Assembly (NCBI RefSeq): GCF_000166295.1
Contig: NC_017506.1
Coordinates: 1,302,001-1,366,000, forward strand
DNA length: 64,000 nt
DNA from: Marinobacter adhaerens HP15
GTDB lineage: Bacteria > Pseudomonadota > Gammaproteobacteria > Pseudomonadales > Oleiphilaceae
Direction of reading: 5' to 3'
The position numbers and the translations under genes were made by a program. Of the stretch, positions 54,526 through 63,391 are shown piece by piece. The number at the start of each line of letters is the position of its first letter. Within the stretch, counting starts at the first letter, position 1. Below the pieces are notes generated by a model, which was not told the origin of the DNA, ran no database searches, and was given only the letters and a program-made list of their open reading frames with translations.

Positions 54526-55803
54526 ATGAAACTCTCTGCTTTTGGTCGCAAGTTCACCGCCGATGCCGGTATCACGTCCCTCATGGATGACCTGGGTAAC
54601 GCCATGGCATCCGGCGACGACATGATCATGATGGGCGGGGGAAATCCCGGGCATATTCCCGAGATCCAGCAGAGAGTGCAGGAAATTCTCGCGGATATGA
54701 GTCGTAACGAAGGCGATGTTCGCCGTCTGGTCGGCATCTACGATCCGCCCCAGGGGGAAAAGCAGTTTATCGCCTCGCTCGCCGAGCTGCTCAACCGCGA
54801 ATATGGCTGGGGCCTGAAACCCGAGAATATCGCCCTGACCAACGGCAGCCAGGCGGCCTTCTTTATGTTGTTCAACATGTTTGGCGGAGACTACGGGGAC
54901 GGTAACCGCAAGCATATTCTTTTGCCGCTTGCGCCCGAGTACATCGGCTACGCTGACGCTGGCATTGAACCGGGCCTGTTCCATGCGGTGCAGCCGGACA
55001 TCTCGTTCACCGACGCCCACGAGTTCAAATACCGGGTGGATTTTGATGCCGTAGAGGTTACCGGTGAGACCGGCGCTATCTGTGTGTCACGTCCCACCAA
55101 TCCGACCGGTAACGTCGTTACTGACGAAGAGCTTGCCCGGCTTGAAGAGCTCGCCCGCCAACACGACATACCACTGATCGTCGATGGCGCGTATGGCACA
55201 CCATTTCCGAGCTTGCTGTTCGTTGATGCAGCACCCACCTGGAACGACCAGATCATCCTCTGCCTGAGCCTCTCGAAGCTTGGTTTGCCGGCAGCGCGGA
55301 CCGGAATCGTGATTGCGGCCGAACCGGTGATCAAGGCGTTGTCAGGCATTAATGCCATTATGAACCTGGCCACGGGCAGTTTTGGCGCCATGCTGGCAGA
55401 GCCTCTGGTTCGTTCCGGTGAAATATTGTCCCTGAGCCGGGATGTGGTTTGCCCGTTCTACAAGGCGAAGATGGAACGGGCGGTATCCGCGTTCCGGGAG
55501 GCCATGGGAGAGGACAGCTGCCGCTGGTATGTGCACAAGCCCGAGGGCGCCATGTTCCTGTGGCTCTGGTTCCCGGATCTGCCGATCTCCAGCCTTGAGC
55601 TGTATCAGCGGTTGAAGAGCCGAGGGGTTCTGGTCGTTTCCGGACACTATTTCTTTCCCGGATTGCCGGAAGATGGCTGGAGGCACCGGCATGAGTGTCT
55701 GCGCGTGACCTACTCCCAGGACGACGACCGGGTTGCCGAGGGCCTCCGGATCATTGCCGATGAGGTCAAGGCCGTGTGGCGCGAGGCCGGGCGTGAGGTC
55801 TAG
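54526..55803 (+). CDS. avtA: Valine--pyruvate aminotransferase
   Basis: 425 residues of PLP-dependent class I/II aminotransferase fold. The N terminus MKLSAFGRKFTADAGITSLMDDLG and MMGGGNPGHIPEIQ are typical of AvtA. The PLP lysine is in CLSLSKLGLPAARTGI, with VSRPTNPTGNVVTDEEL upstream. It makes valine from 2-oxoisovalerate using alanine. Its stop codon shares the palindrome CTAG with that of the convergent DUF3108 gene. Confidence 0.95.
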   Translation: MKLSAFGRKFTADAGITSLMDDLGNAMASGDDMIMMGGGNPGHIPEIQQRVQEILADMSRNEGDVRRLVGIYDPPQGEKQFIASLAELLNREYGWGLKPENIALTNGSQAAFFMLFNMFGGDYGDGNRKHILLPLAPEYIGYADAGIEPGLFHAVQPDISFTDAHEFKYRVDFDAVEVTGETGAICVSRPTNPTGNVVTDEELARLEELARQHDIPLIVDGAYGTPFPSLLFVDAAPTWNDQIILCLSLSKLGLPAARTGIVIAAEPVIKALSGINAIMNLATGSFGAMLAEPLVRSGEILSLSRDVVCPFYKAKMERAVSAFREAMGEDSCRWYVHKPEGAMFLWLWFPDLPISSLELYQRLKSRGVLVVSGHYFFPGLPEDGWRHRHECLRVTYSQDDDRVAEGLRIIADEVKAVWREAGREV

Positions 55804-56534
55804 CGCTCGAACTCTGCTTCCTTGAGTTTCAATTCGTAGGTGCTGCCGTCCGGCTCAACCTGCCTGAGGCGGACTAGCAGGAAATTCTGCTCCGGCGAGA
55901 ACCACATCAGCGTCTGGCGCTTGGAATCCTCGCGAACCTTCTCCGCCTTCAGGGTGGCGCTCTGTTTGTTGCCGGTGCTCATATTCTCCCCATTGATCAC
56001 CGCGAAGCGATCAGTGTCGATAGAGTTACCGTCGAGCACCCGATAGGTCATTTCCCGCTTGCCATTCTTGATGTCCTGGTGCAGCTGAAGCTGGTAGCCC
56101 AGCGGATCCAGCAGGCCTTCTTCCAGCGCCAGTTCGAAGGGCTTTCCCTTGTATTCCCCGGTTGCCATGCCTGCGGACCAGTCGAAGTCGATAGAGTTCT
56201 TGCGGTCGCTGATCAGGAAACCGGATAAGCGGTATCGATATCGCATGGGTATGACGTGCCCGTCCTCCCAGCGGAATACCAGCGATTCATCGATGCTGAC
56301 AATGAAGGAGTCGACATCCGTGCGGTACAGCCAGACATCGTTGCCCTGGGAGGAGAGTGTGCGTTTTGCGGTGCCATTGAGAGAGAGACCCTTCTCCATG
56401 GCTGCGGTATAGCTGGCCTCGAAGGGGGTGAGGTCCGCTTCGGTCTCGGCATGCAGTGTGACCGGTCCGGCGAGAATGCCGAGACAGGCCAGCAGTGCGG
56501 CGCAACCAAATCTGATGAGACGTCGTGAAAGCAT
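55800..56534 (-). CDS. DUF3108 family exported protein
   Basis: 244 residues from the ATG at 56534; a TTG at 56552 would add six residues. A signal peptide (about residues 1-30, FGCAALLACLGILAGPVTLHAET) precedes a beta-rich domain with FEASYTAAMEKGLSLNGTAKRTL and ENMSTGNKQSATLKAEKV, as in DUF3108. It is probably periplasmic; function unknown. It is followed on the minus strand by the convergent avtA and preceded by a gap of about 90 bases to purN. Confidence 0.85.
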   Translation of the reverse strand: MLSRRLIRFGCAALLACLGILAGPVTLHAETEADLTPFEASYTAAMEKGLSLNGTAKRTLSSQGNDVWLYRTDVDSFIVSIDESLVFRWEDGHVIPMRYRYRLSGFLISDRKNSIDFDWSAGMATGEYKGKPFELALEEGLLDPLGYQLQLHQDIKNGKREMTYRVLDGNSIDTDRFAVINGENMSTGNKQSATLKAEKVREDSKRQTLMWFSPEQNFLLVRLRQVEPDGSTYELKLKEAEFER

Positions 56535-56624
56535 CTTGTTAAACCCGAACAATTACCGTCATCAATGGCGACAGTGTAGCTGCTCGGGCAGGATGCGGGG
56601 ATGACAATTCGTTCAGGCGATGCC

Positions 56625-57287
56625 TCAGTTGTCCGGCAAGCGCATCGGAGCGTTCAAGGGTTCGCCGTCGAACAACACATAATCGCTACCCAGTTGAATC
56701 CGGCCCTCACAGAACCAGCGGACAACAATGGGGTAGAGAATGTGTTCCTTGGCCTGTACCTTCTCCGCGAGGCTTTCTGGCGTGTCATCGGAAACAATCG
56801 CCACTTCTGCCTGGGCAATCACGGGGCCGCCGTCCAGCTCTTCAGTAACGAAGTGGATGGAAACGCCATGTACGGTATCGCCCGCTTCCAGTGCACGACG
56901 GTGAGTATTCAGCCCGGTGTACTTCGGCAACAGGGACGGGTGAATGTTCAGCATCTTACCCCGGAATGCCCGAACAAAATCCGTGGTCAGAATGCGCATG
57001 AAGCCTGCCAGGACAATCAGATCCGGATTGTATCGGAGGATTTCCGCCATCAGGGAGGCATCAAACTCATCCCGGGATTCGAAATTCTTGTGGTTTACCA
57101 CAAAGGTCTCGATATTGGCCTGGGCCGCGCGCTCAAGGGCAAACGCGCCGGGCTGGTTGCAGCCAACGGCAATGATCTGACCGGGAAAATCCCGCTCCCG
57201 GCTGGCGTCAATCAGTGCCTGAAGGTTGGTGCCGCTTCCGGAGGCGAGCACCAGGATTTTCGGTAACGGGGTCTGATCTGCCTTCAT
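56625..57287 (-). CDS. purN: Phosphoribosylglycinamide formyltransferase
   Basis: 220 residues. The N-terminal [16 protein letters not shown] binds the substrate phosphate. The catalytic region shows [33 protein letters not shown] with the Asn and His, and the Asp lies in [16 protein letters not shown]. It transfers formyl from 10-formyltetrahydrofolate to GAR in purine synthesis. It overlaps purM by 4 bases. Confidence 0.98.
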   Translation of the reverse strand: MKADQTPLPKILVLASGSGTNLQALIDASRERDFPGQIIAVGCNQPGAFALERAAQANIETFVVNHKNFESRDEFDASLMAEILRYNPDLIVLAGFMRILTTDFVRAFRGKMLNIHPSLLPKYTGLNTHRRALEAGDTVHGVSIHFVTEELDGGPVIAQAEVAIVSDDTPESLAEKVQAKEHILYPIVVRWFCEGRIQLGSDYVLFDGEPLNAPMRLPDN

Positions 57288-58348
57288 GCCGACAGCAGCC
57301 CCGGTGCATAGCGAACGCAGGCATCTGCCTGTTCGTCATCGGCACGTTCGATCAGGCCTACCTGCCAGGCATGTTCGCCCAGTGCTTTCAGGGTATCCAG
57401 GGCCAGCTCCTTCTGGTTGGCAGGCACGCAGACAATCATGCCGAGACCACAGTTAAAAGTGCGGTACATCTCTTCACTGGCAACGCCGCCGTTGTCCTTG
57501 AGCCACTGGAATACCGGGGGCAATGACCAGCTGTTTGTATCGATGGCAGCGATCGTGCCGTTCGGCAGCACCCTGGGAATATTTTCCGGCAGGCCACCAC
57601 CAGTGATGTGGGAGAGGGCACGAACGTCGACTTCGCGAATCAGCTGCAGAAGATTCTTTACGTAGATTCGAGTCGGTGCCATCAAGGCGTTGGCCAGGGT
57701 GGTATCGCCGATTGGCTGCTCGAGGTCAGCGTTGCTGACTTCCAGAATTTTCCGGATCAGGGAGTAGCCGTTGGAGTGAGGGCCGGAAGAGCCCAGGGCA
57801 ATCAGCACGTCTCCGGCCTGGACGCGGCCGCCGTCAATAATCTCGCTGCGTTCGGCAACGCCTACGCAGAAGCCAGCCAGATCGTAGTCGTCGCCTTCGT
57901 ACATGCCCGGCATTTCAGCGGTTTCGCCGCCGACCAGCGCACAGCCAGCCTGCTCGCAGCCCTCGCCGATTCCGGCAACCACCTGAGTGGCAACGTCTAC
58001 GTTCAGCTTGCCGGTCGCGTAGTAGTCGAGGAAGAAAAGCGGTTCAGCGCCGCCGACAACCAGATCGTTCACGCACATGGCGACCAGATCGATGCCGATG
58101 CTGTCGTGCTTGTCCAGTTGCATGGCCAGTCTGAGCTTTGTGCCCACTCCGTCGGTGCCGGAAACCAGAACCGGTTCGTTATATCCGGCGGGGATGGAGA
58201 CCATGGCGCCGAAGCCGCCGAGACCGCCAAGAACCTCGGGGCGGCGGGTGCGCGCGGCGGTGTCCTTGATTCGGCTGACGAGTTCATTGCCGGCATCAAT
58301 ATCAACGCCAGCATCGCGGTAGGTCAGGGAGGGCTTCTGTTCGCTCAT
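57284..58348 (-). CDS. purM: Phosphoribosylformylglycinamidine cyclo-ligase
   Basis: 354 residues from the ATG at 58348; a longer frame upstream is not needed. Signatures include [17 protein letters not shown] at the N terminus, [33 protein letters not shown] and [14 protein letters not shown]. It makes aminoimidazole ribotide. It is divergent from the DUF2066 gene with an intergenic space of about 160 bases, as in Pseudomonas. Confidence 0.98.
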   Translation of the reverse strand: MSEQKPSLTYRDAGVDIDAGNELVSRIKDTAARTRRPEVLGGLGGFGAMVSIPAGYNEPVLVSGTDGVGTKLRLAMQLDKHDSIGIDLVAMCVNDLVVGGAEPLFFLDYYATGKLNVDVATQVVAGIGEGCEQAGCALVGGETAEMPGMYEGDDYDLAGFCVGVAERSEIIDGGRVQAGDVLIALGSSGPHSNGYSLIRKILEVSNADLEQPIGDTTLANALMAPTRIYVKNLLQLIREVDVRALSHITGGGLPENIPRVLPNGTIAAIDTNSWSLPPVFQWLKDNGGVASEEMYRTFNCGLGMIVCVPANQKELALDTLKALGEHAWQVGLIERADDEQADACVRYAPGLLSA

Positions 58349-58507
58349 GGTGTACTTAACCGTTGGCCAGTGGGTCAGGCGGCGGATTTTAACAGGTGCG
58401 GTGTGGCGCTCCAAATGTATATTGCTTTTCCGAAATCCGGGGCCGCTACTCACACCTTGGGGCATGGTGTATCCTATGCGCCATTCATGCGAATTGCAGG
58501 GTGTTTC

Positions 58508-59845
58508 ATGTCAGTATCAGGGCAAAAGCCGGCACACAGGTCTTTATCCGGGGCGTGGGTCGTTGCGTTGTTCACCGTTCTGCTGTCTGGGTTTTCCGCT
58601 CAGGCGAGTGCCGTGACGGTTTCCGGTCTCTATTCGGCAAAGGTGCCAGTGGAAGGGTCCTCGTCGGGTCAACTCGCCCAGGGATATGCAGACGGGCTGA
58701 GCCAGGTACTGGTAAGGGTTTCCGGTACCCGAGACGTACTGGCGATGGAGGGCGTTGAAGCCCTGCTGTCCGATGCCGAGTCGTTACTGCTTTCCTATCA
58801 GGTTGCCCGTGGCGAGTCCGGGCAGAGTGTTCTGAGCATGTCCTTCGGAGCGGTTGGCGTGAATCGCGCGCTGGCTGCAATTGATGCGCCGGTGTGGGGT
58901 GCCAACAGACCGCTCACGCTGGCCTGGATTGCTGCCGAGGATCGTGGATCGAGAACACTCGTAACACGGCCCGGGGCCGGCTCTGGTCTGGAAGACGCAG
59001 GAGCCTGGAGGGCTGCGTTCGATGAGGCGGCCAGAAAGCGTGGCTTGCCCGTGGCGCTGCCCCCGTCAGATTTCAGCTCTGACCGCGAATTGCTCTCGGA
59101 TATCTGGGGGCAGTTTATTGGTCGGGTGAAGTCTGCATCCGGGAATCTGGACCATGATGTGCTCGCTTTGGTGCGGGTCAGCCGTGCTGGCGGGCAATGG
59201 CGTGCCGGCTGGGTCTTCGATGGTATGGCCATGAATGCCGGGGAAGAGTCGGTAACCGCCGATACCCCGGAAGCGCTGGCGGAGGCGACGATAAACCGCT
59301 GGGCGGAGCTATACGCCAGCCGATACGCGGTTGCTGCATCGGAAGTGGGCGATTCGCCCCAGGTGGACATTGTGCTGCGTGGCGTTACGTCGCTTGAAGA
59401 CTATGCCGGCGCCAATAAGGTGCTGGAAGGACTGACCCCCGTGGTTAGCGTTGGTGCCCATCGGGTACGGGACGAACAACTGACCCTGCGGGTGGCTTTC
59501 TCCGGTGAGCTGGACCAGCTGCGGGAGTACATCGCCCTGGATCCGCGCTTCGTTCCAATGGAGGCCGACGTTCCGGCAGAACCTCCGGTTACCGCCCGCA
59601 CAGCAGAGGGCCAGGTGGCGTCGCCTGGGCCGAACCCGCAAGAGGCGCTCGAGAGCGAGGTATCGCAGCCGGCTGGCCCGGATCAGCAAACCTCTGCGGA
59701 GGCGTCTGAAGAGACTGCCCTGTTTACCTATCAGCCGGTGCCCGTCGATGAGGAAGATGCCAGGGAGGCGTTCGAATCCCTGTACCAGGTTCTGTATTAT
59801 CGTTGGCAACCGTCTTCTGTCATCGGGAGCGATGGCGGCGAATAA
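58508..59845 (+). CDS. DUF2066 family exported protein
   Basis: 445 residues from the ATG at 58508, chosen because CAGGG lies 7 bases upstream; an in-frame ATG at 58487 is possible. A signal peptide (cleavage after about SAQASA) precedes [39 protein letters not shown], the usual DUF2066 opening. The C terminus has a Pro/Glu-rich linker. The same reading frame stays open far upstream antisense to purM, which is chance. Function unknown. It leads a set with the PgsA-like gene and hda. Confidence 0.88.
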   Translation: MSVSGQKPAHRSLSGAWVVALFTVLLSGFSAQASAVTVSGLYSAKVPVEGSSSGQLAQGYADGLSQVLVRVSGTRDVLAMEGVEALLSDAESLLLSYQVARGESGQSVLSMSFGAVGVNRALAAIDAPVWGANRPLTLAWIAAEDRGSRTLVTRPGAGSGLEDAGAWRAAFDEAARKRGLPVALPPSDFSSDRELLSDIWGQFIGRVKSASGNLDHDVLALVRVSRAGGQWRAGWVFDGMAMNAGEESVTADTPEALAEATINRWAELYASRYAVAASEVGDSPQVDIVLRGVTSLEDYAGANKVLEGLTPVVSVGAHRVRDEQLTLRVAFSGELDQLREYIALDPRFVPMEADVPAEPPVTARTAEGQVASPGPNPQEALESEVSQPAGPDQQTSAEASEETALFTYQPVPVDEEDAREAFESLYQVLYYRWQPSSVIGSDGGE

Positions 59846-59866
59846 GGTGTAACCGGAGGGAGTCTT

Positions 59867-60427
59867 TTGAATTTGCACCGCTGGCGCTGGATTCCCAATG
59901 CCCTGACGTTCCTGCGCATTCTTCTGATCGCTCCCTTCGCGGGAGCGTTACTGATCGGAGATTATCGCCGAGCGTTGCTGATATTCTTTCTGGCCGCCGG
60001 CACAGACGCGGTTGACGGCTTCCTTGCCCGCCATTTCAATTGGCGTTCCAGGCTTGGTGCAATTGCAGATCCTCTCGCCGACAAGGCCTTGTTGATCACC
60101 GCGTACCTGATGCTTACTCTCACCGCTGTGCTGCCCGTGTGGCTGTTTCTGCTGGTGTTGGGGCGTGATCTGCTGATTGTAGTCGGCGCTCTGGCCTACC
60201 ACTACAAGGTTGGTCGATACGATATGGAGCCCAGCATTCCCGGCAAGATCAATACGTTTATCCAGATTCTTGTAGCCCTGGCTATCATCGTGCTTCTGGC
60301 GGACCTGCCGATGCAGCCCTGGGTGGTGGATGCCGGCATTATCCTGGTGGCTGTTTCCACCGTGTTCAGCGGGGGGCATTATCTGTTTGTGTGGGGCTTG
60401 CGGGCCTGGAGGGCTACCCGGCCATGA
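59867..60427 (+). CDS. CDP-alcohol phosphatidyltransferase family protein (PgsA-like)
   Basis: 186 residues from a TTG preceded by GGAGGG at a good distance. The family motif is DAVDGFLARHFNWRSRLGAIADPLADK, matching DGxxAR-x8-GxxxDxxxD, and there are about five transmembrane segments. It transfers a phosphatidyl group to an alcohol; glycerophosphate (as in PgsA) is a likely acceptor, but cardiolipin-synthase-type members share the motif. It overlaps hda by 4 bases. Confidence 0.92.
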   Translation: MNLHRWRWIPNALTFLRILLIAPFAGALLIGDYRRALLIFFLAAGTDAVDGFLARHFNWRSRLGAIADPLADKALLITAYLMLTLTAVLPVWLFLLVLGRDLLIVVGALAYHYKVGRYDMEPSIPGKINTFIQILVALAIIVLLADLPMQPWVVDAGIILVAVSTVFSGGHYLFVWGLRAWRATRP

Positions 60428-61122
60428 CCGCATCCCAGTTGGTACTCGGGGTCAAGCTGCGTGATGACGCCCGATTCGACAATTTCCATGGCGACCGGAA
60501 CACGGGCGCAGCCCAGCGTCTTGAAAGCGTTTGTCAGCAACCTCATGATATGCCTGTCGTTGTTCTGTGCGGTGATGCCGATACCGGCAAGAGCCATCTT
60601 CTACAGGCAGTGTGCCACCTGGGCGAAAAGCAGGGCAGGGCAGCGGTGTGTATCAGCATCGCAGAGCTCGAGCCTTTTGGTCCCGATGCCTTGTCGGGGC
60701 TTGAGACCCATGAGATCGTCTGTCTTGACGATGTCGACCGCATTGCAGGCCAGCGGGTATGGGAAGAGGCCATTTTTCATCTCTATAACCGGATTCTCGA
60801 TCGAGGCGGCCTTTTGCTGGTGAGCCTGGCCGATTTGCCGGCCAGTCTGCCTTTTGAGTTGCCGGATCTGATCTCCAGATTCAGTCACGGGCTGGTCATC
60901 CAGTTGGGTATCTACCGGGATGAGGATCGCCTGACCATTCTTAGGGCCCGTGCCGAGAAGCGTGGCCTGGTGATGGCGGATGATGTGGCCAGCTATATAA
61001 TGCGCCGGGCGCCCCGAAGGCTCGGTGATTTGCTGGGGATTCTGGATATACTGGATGAAAATTCACTTCAGGCACAGAGACGGCTTACTATCCCGTTTGT
61101 GAAGACAGTGATGGGGTGGTGA
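60424..61122 (+). CDS. hda: DnaA-related regulatory protein Hda
   Basis: 232 residues from the ATG at 60424 overlapping the previous stop. QLVLGVKLRDDARFDNFHGD opens the DnaA-like region. The P-loop is VLCGDADTGKSHLLQAVCH, and the AAA+ region includes IVCLDDVDRIAG and RRAPRRLGDLLGILDILD. It lacks the DnaA DNA-binding domain. Hda with the beta clamp stimulates hydrolysis of DnaA-bound ATP after initiation. Confidence 0.94.
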   Translation: MTASQLVLGVKLRDDARFDNFHGDRNTGAAQRLESVCQQPHDMPVVVLCGDADTGKSHLLQAVCHLGEKQGRAAVCISIAELEPFGPDALSGLETHEIVCLDDVDRIAGQRVWEEAIFHLYNRILDRGGLLLVSLADLPASLPFELPDLISRFSHGLVIQLGIYRDEDRLTILRARAEKRGLVMADDVASYIMRRAPRRLGDLLGILDILDENSLQAQRRLTIPFVKTVMGW

Positions 61123-61182
61123 GTTGGAATGGGTTCATCGCAGGGCAGAAATCGATAACGGATTCATCAAGGGAGAGGCAAA

Positions 61183-61980
61183 ATGAGACGGGTGGTATTC
61201 AACCAGAAAGGCGGTGTCGGTAAGTCCAGTATCACGTGCAATCTCGCAGCTATCAGCGCCGCTCGTGGAAAGCGAACCCTGGTCGTGGATCTTGATCCGC
61301 AGGGAAACTCCACCCACTACCTGCTGGGCAAGCCTGCCAGCGAGCTCAAGGACACCGTGGCGGATATGCTGGAGCAGACGGTGGCCTTTACCGTGTTCAA
61401 TCGCCGTCCGGACGAATTTGTCCATGCATCACCGTTCAAGAACCTGTTTGTGATGCCCTCCAGCCCGGAGCTGGATTTTCTCGAGCGCAAGCTGGAGGCC
61501 AAGCACAAGATATACAAGCTGAGGGAAGCCCTGAAAAAACTGGGTGAATCCTTCGATGCGATCTACATCGATACCGCGCCGGCGCTCAATTTTTATACCC
61601 GGTCTGCCCTGATTGCAGCCCAGCGCTGCCTGATACCCTTCGACTGTGACGATTTTTCCCGTCAGGCGCTGTATAACATCCTCAACGAAATTCGTGATCT
61701 GCAGGAAGACCACAACGAGGATCTTGTTGTCGAAGGGATTGTTGCCAACCAGTTCCAGCCGCGGGCCAGCCTGCCCAAACAGCTGGTTAGGGAGCTTACC
61801 GAGGAGGGCTTGCCGGTTCTGCCTGTGCGTCTCTCGAGTTCCGTGAAGATGAAAGAGTCCCACCAGAGCCGGCAGCCCCTGATTCACATGGCACCCAAGC
61901 ACCCACTGACGCGCCAGTACGAGGACCTGTTCCGGGTTCTGCATGGCGAAACCGTGGAGCTTGAGCCGCTTAACGATTGA
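61183..61980 (+). CDS. Orphan ParA-family ATPase
   Basis: 265 residues with GGGAGAGGC before the start. The deviant Walker A motif is VFNQKGGVGKSSITCNLAAIS, and VDLDPQGNSTHYLLG and IYIDTAPALNFYTRSALIAA follow, as in chromosomal ParA/Soj-like proteins. No parB or centromere-like repeats are nearby, so it is likely one of the ParA homologues that position other cargo. It is followed 12 bases later by the YqcC-like gene. Confidence 0.92.
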   Translation: MRRVVFNQKGGVGKSSITCNLAAISAARGKRTLVVDLDPQGNSTHYLLGKPASELKDTVADMLEQTVAFTVFNRRPDEFVHASPFKNLFVMPSSPELDFLERKLEAKHKIYKLREALKKLGESFDAIYIDTAPALNFYTRSALIAAQRCLIPFDCDDFSRQALYNILNEIRDLQEDHNEDLVVEGIVANQFQPRASLPKQLVRELTEEGLPVLPVRLSSSVKMKESHQSRQPLIHMAPKHPLTRQYEDLFRVLHGETVELEPLND

Positions 61981-61992
61981 AGCGAGACTGAT

Positions 61993-62328
61993 ATGACCGA
62001 ATCCGGTAACCCGGTCGGGCAGGTTGCGGACTGCCTTCTGAACATTGAGATGGAGTTGCGGCAGCTGGGGCTCTGGGAGTCAGAGCCGCCACCGGACGAG
62101 GCGTTCCAGAGTGCGCAGCCCTTTTGCATCGATACGCTGGAATTTACCCAGTGGCTGCAATTTGTTTTTGTGGAAAGAATGAAGATCATCATCGAAAACG
62201 ACCACCCGTTGCCCTCGGCCTCCGGCATAGCGCCGATGGCCGAAGAGCATTTCCGGGGGCGACCGGAGTCCGGTAACAGGCTGGTTCGGGAGCTGGAGGT
62301 GATCGACCGCCTGCTTAGCGGGGAGTGA
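61993..62328 (+). CDS. YqcC-like (DUF446) protein
   Basis: 111 residues, all-helical and soluble. VADCLLNIEMELRQLGLWESEPP and FCIDTLEFTQWLQFVFVERMKIII match the YqcC family. E. coli YqcC has no established role but is encoded next to a tRNA pseudouridine synthase gene. Here it follows an orphan ParA. Its stop codon abuts that of the convergent nadC, forming TGATCA. Confidence 0.9.
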   Translation: MTESGNPVGQVADCLLNIEMELRQLGLWESEPPPDEAFQSAQPFCIDTLEFTQWLQFVFVERMKIIIENDHPLPSASGIAPMAEEHFRGRPESGNRLVRELEVIDRLLSGE

Positions 62329-63168
62329 TCAGTCCAGTCTCATTGACAGGTCGACAGCCTTTAAATCCTTGGTCAGCGCGCCAATCGAGATGAAGTCCAC
62401 GCCGGTTTCGGCGATCGGCACCAGGGTGTCGGCATTGATTCCCCCGGATGCCTCCAGCTTTGCTTTGCCACCCGTGGTAGCGACCGCGGTCCGCATGTCT
62501 TCAAGTGAGAACTCATCCAGCATGATGATGTCTGCACCCGCTCGAAGGGCTTGTTCCAGCTCGTCAAGGTTCTCGGTTTCCACCTCCACCGGTTTGCCTG
62601 GCGCAATCCGGTGGGCGGCTTCAATGGCCTGGGCAATGGAGCCGCAGGCGGCAATGTGATTTTCTTTGATCAGGAAAGCATCCCACAGCCCGATCCGATG
62701 ATTGAAGCAGCCGCCACAGGTTACAGCGTATTTCTGGGCCAGGCGCAGACCCGGCAGGGTTTTACGGGTATCCAGCAGTCGAACACCGGTGTGCGCAACC
62801 CGGGCGGCATAGCCGGCGCAGGCGGTCGCAACGCCAGACAGGGACTGGAGCCAGTTCAGAGCCGCGCGTTCGGAGCTCAGCAGGCTTCGTGCCGAACCCT
62901 GCATGGTAAACAACACCTGATCCGGTGACACGGTCTCGCCATCGGCCACCTGCCAGTTGAGCTCAACGGCCGGATCCACCTGTCGGAAAACCTCGTCCAC
63001 CCACTCCCTGCCCGCGATGGTGGCGGTTTCCCGCGTAATTACCCGCCCTGTTGCGTGTTTGTCGGCGGGTATCAGTCTGGCCGTGATGTCGCCATCGCCG
63101 ATGTCCTCCCGCAGACTCTGGGCAACATTTTCAATTCTGGCCTGGCGAAGGAGTTCAGGGGGGATCAT
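62329..63168 (-). CDS. nadC: Nicotinate-nucleotide pyrophosphorylase (carboxylating)
   Basis: 279 residues. [16 protein letters not shown] is in the N-terminal domain. The quinolinate-binding region includes [42 protein letters not shown], and [26 protein letters not shown] follows. It converts quinolinate and PRPP to nicotinate mononucleotide in NAD synthesis. It is divergent from the DUF1631 gene, as in Pseudomonas. Confidence 0.98.
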   Translation of the reverse strand: MIPPELLRQARIENVAQSLREDIGDGDITARLIPADKHATGRVITRETATIAGREWVDEVFRQVDPAVELNWQVADGETVSPDQVLFTMQGSARSLLSSERAALNWLQSLSGVATACAGYAARVAHTGVRLLDTRKTLPGLRLAQKYAVTCGGCFNHRIGLWDAFLIKENHIAACGSIAQAIEAAHRIAPGKPVEVETENLDELEQALRAGADIIMLDEFSLEDMRTAVATTGGKAKLEASGGINADTLVPIAETGVDFISIGALTKDLKAVDLSMRLD

Positions 63169-63275
63169 AGGGCAAAAAGTCCGGTGCAGTGGGTTGTCGG
63201 CGTTTCAGGCTGCCAATTCTAAAGCGCCGCTGGTGAATCGCCAAACTCTTGGGGCAGGGCTGCTAAACTGTGATG

Positions 63276-63324
63276 CACGTCAGGTCTACACAAAAGGTGA
63301 CAAAATCTGACACAACCTGACGTG
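63276..63324. promoter_or_regulatory. Inverted repeat between nadC and the DUF1631 gene
   Basis: CACGTCAGGT (63276-63285) and ACCTGACGTG (63315-63324) are perfect 10-bp inverted copies 29 bases apart, with further TGACA-like words between them. They lie in the 223-base divergent gap. This could be an operator; no cognate regulator can be named. Confidence 0.4.
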
Positions 63325-63391
63325 GGCAGCTCGTATCATGTGAAGTGGAGAAATAAACAGGCAATTGTGTAAGACAGGGCGGAGCAGCGAG

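Noticed and set aside
57608..58507. Upstream in-frame extension of the DUF2066 gene antisense to purM
   Set aside because: It runs antisense through nearly all of purM; the signal peptide and ribosome binding site place the real start at 58508.
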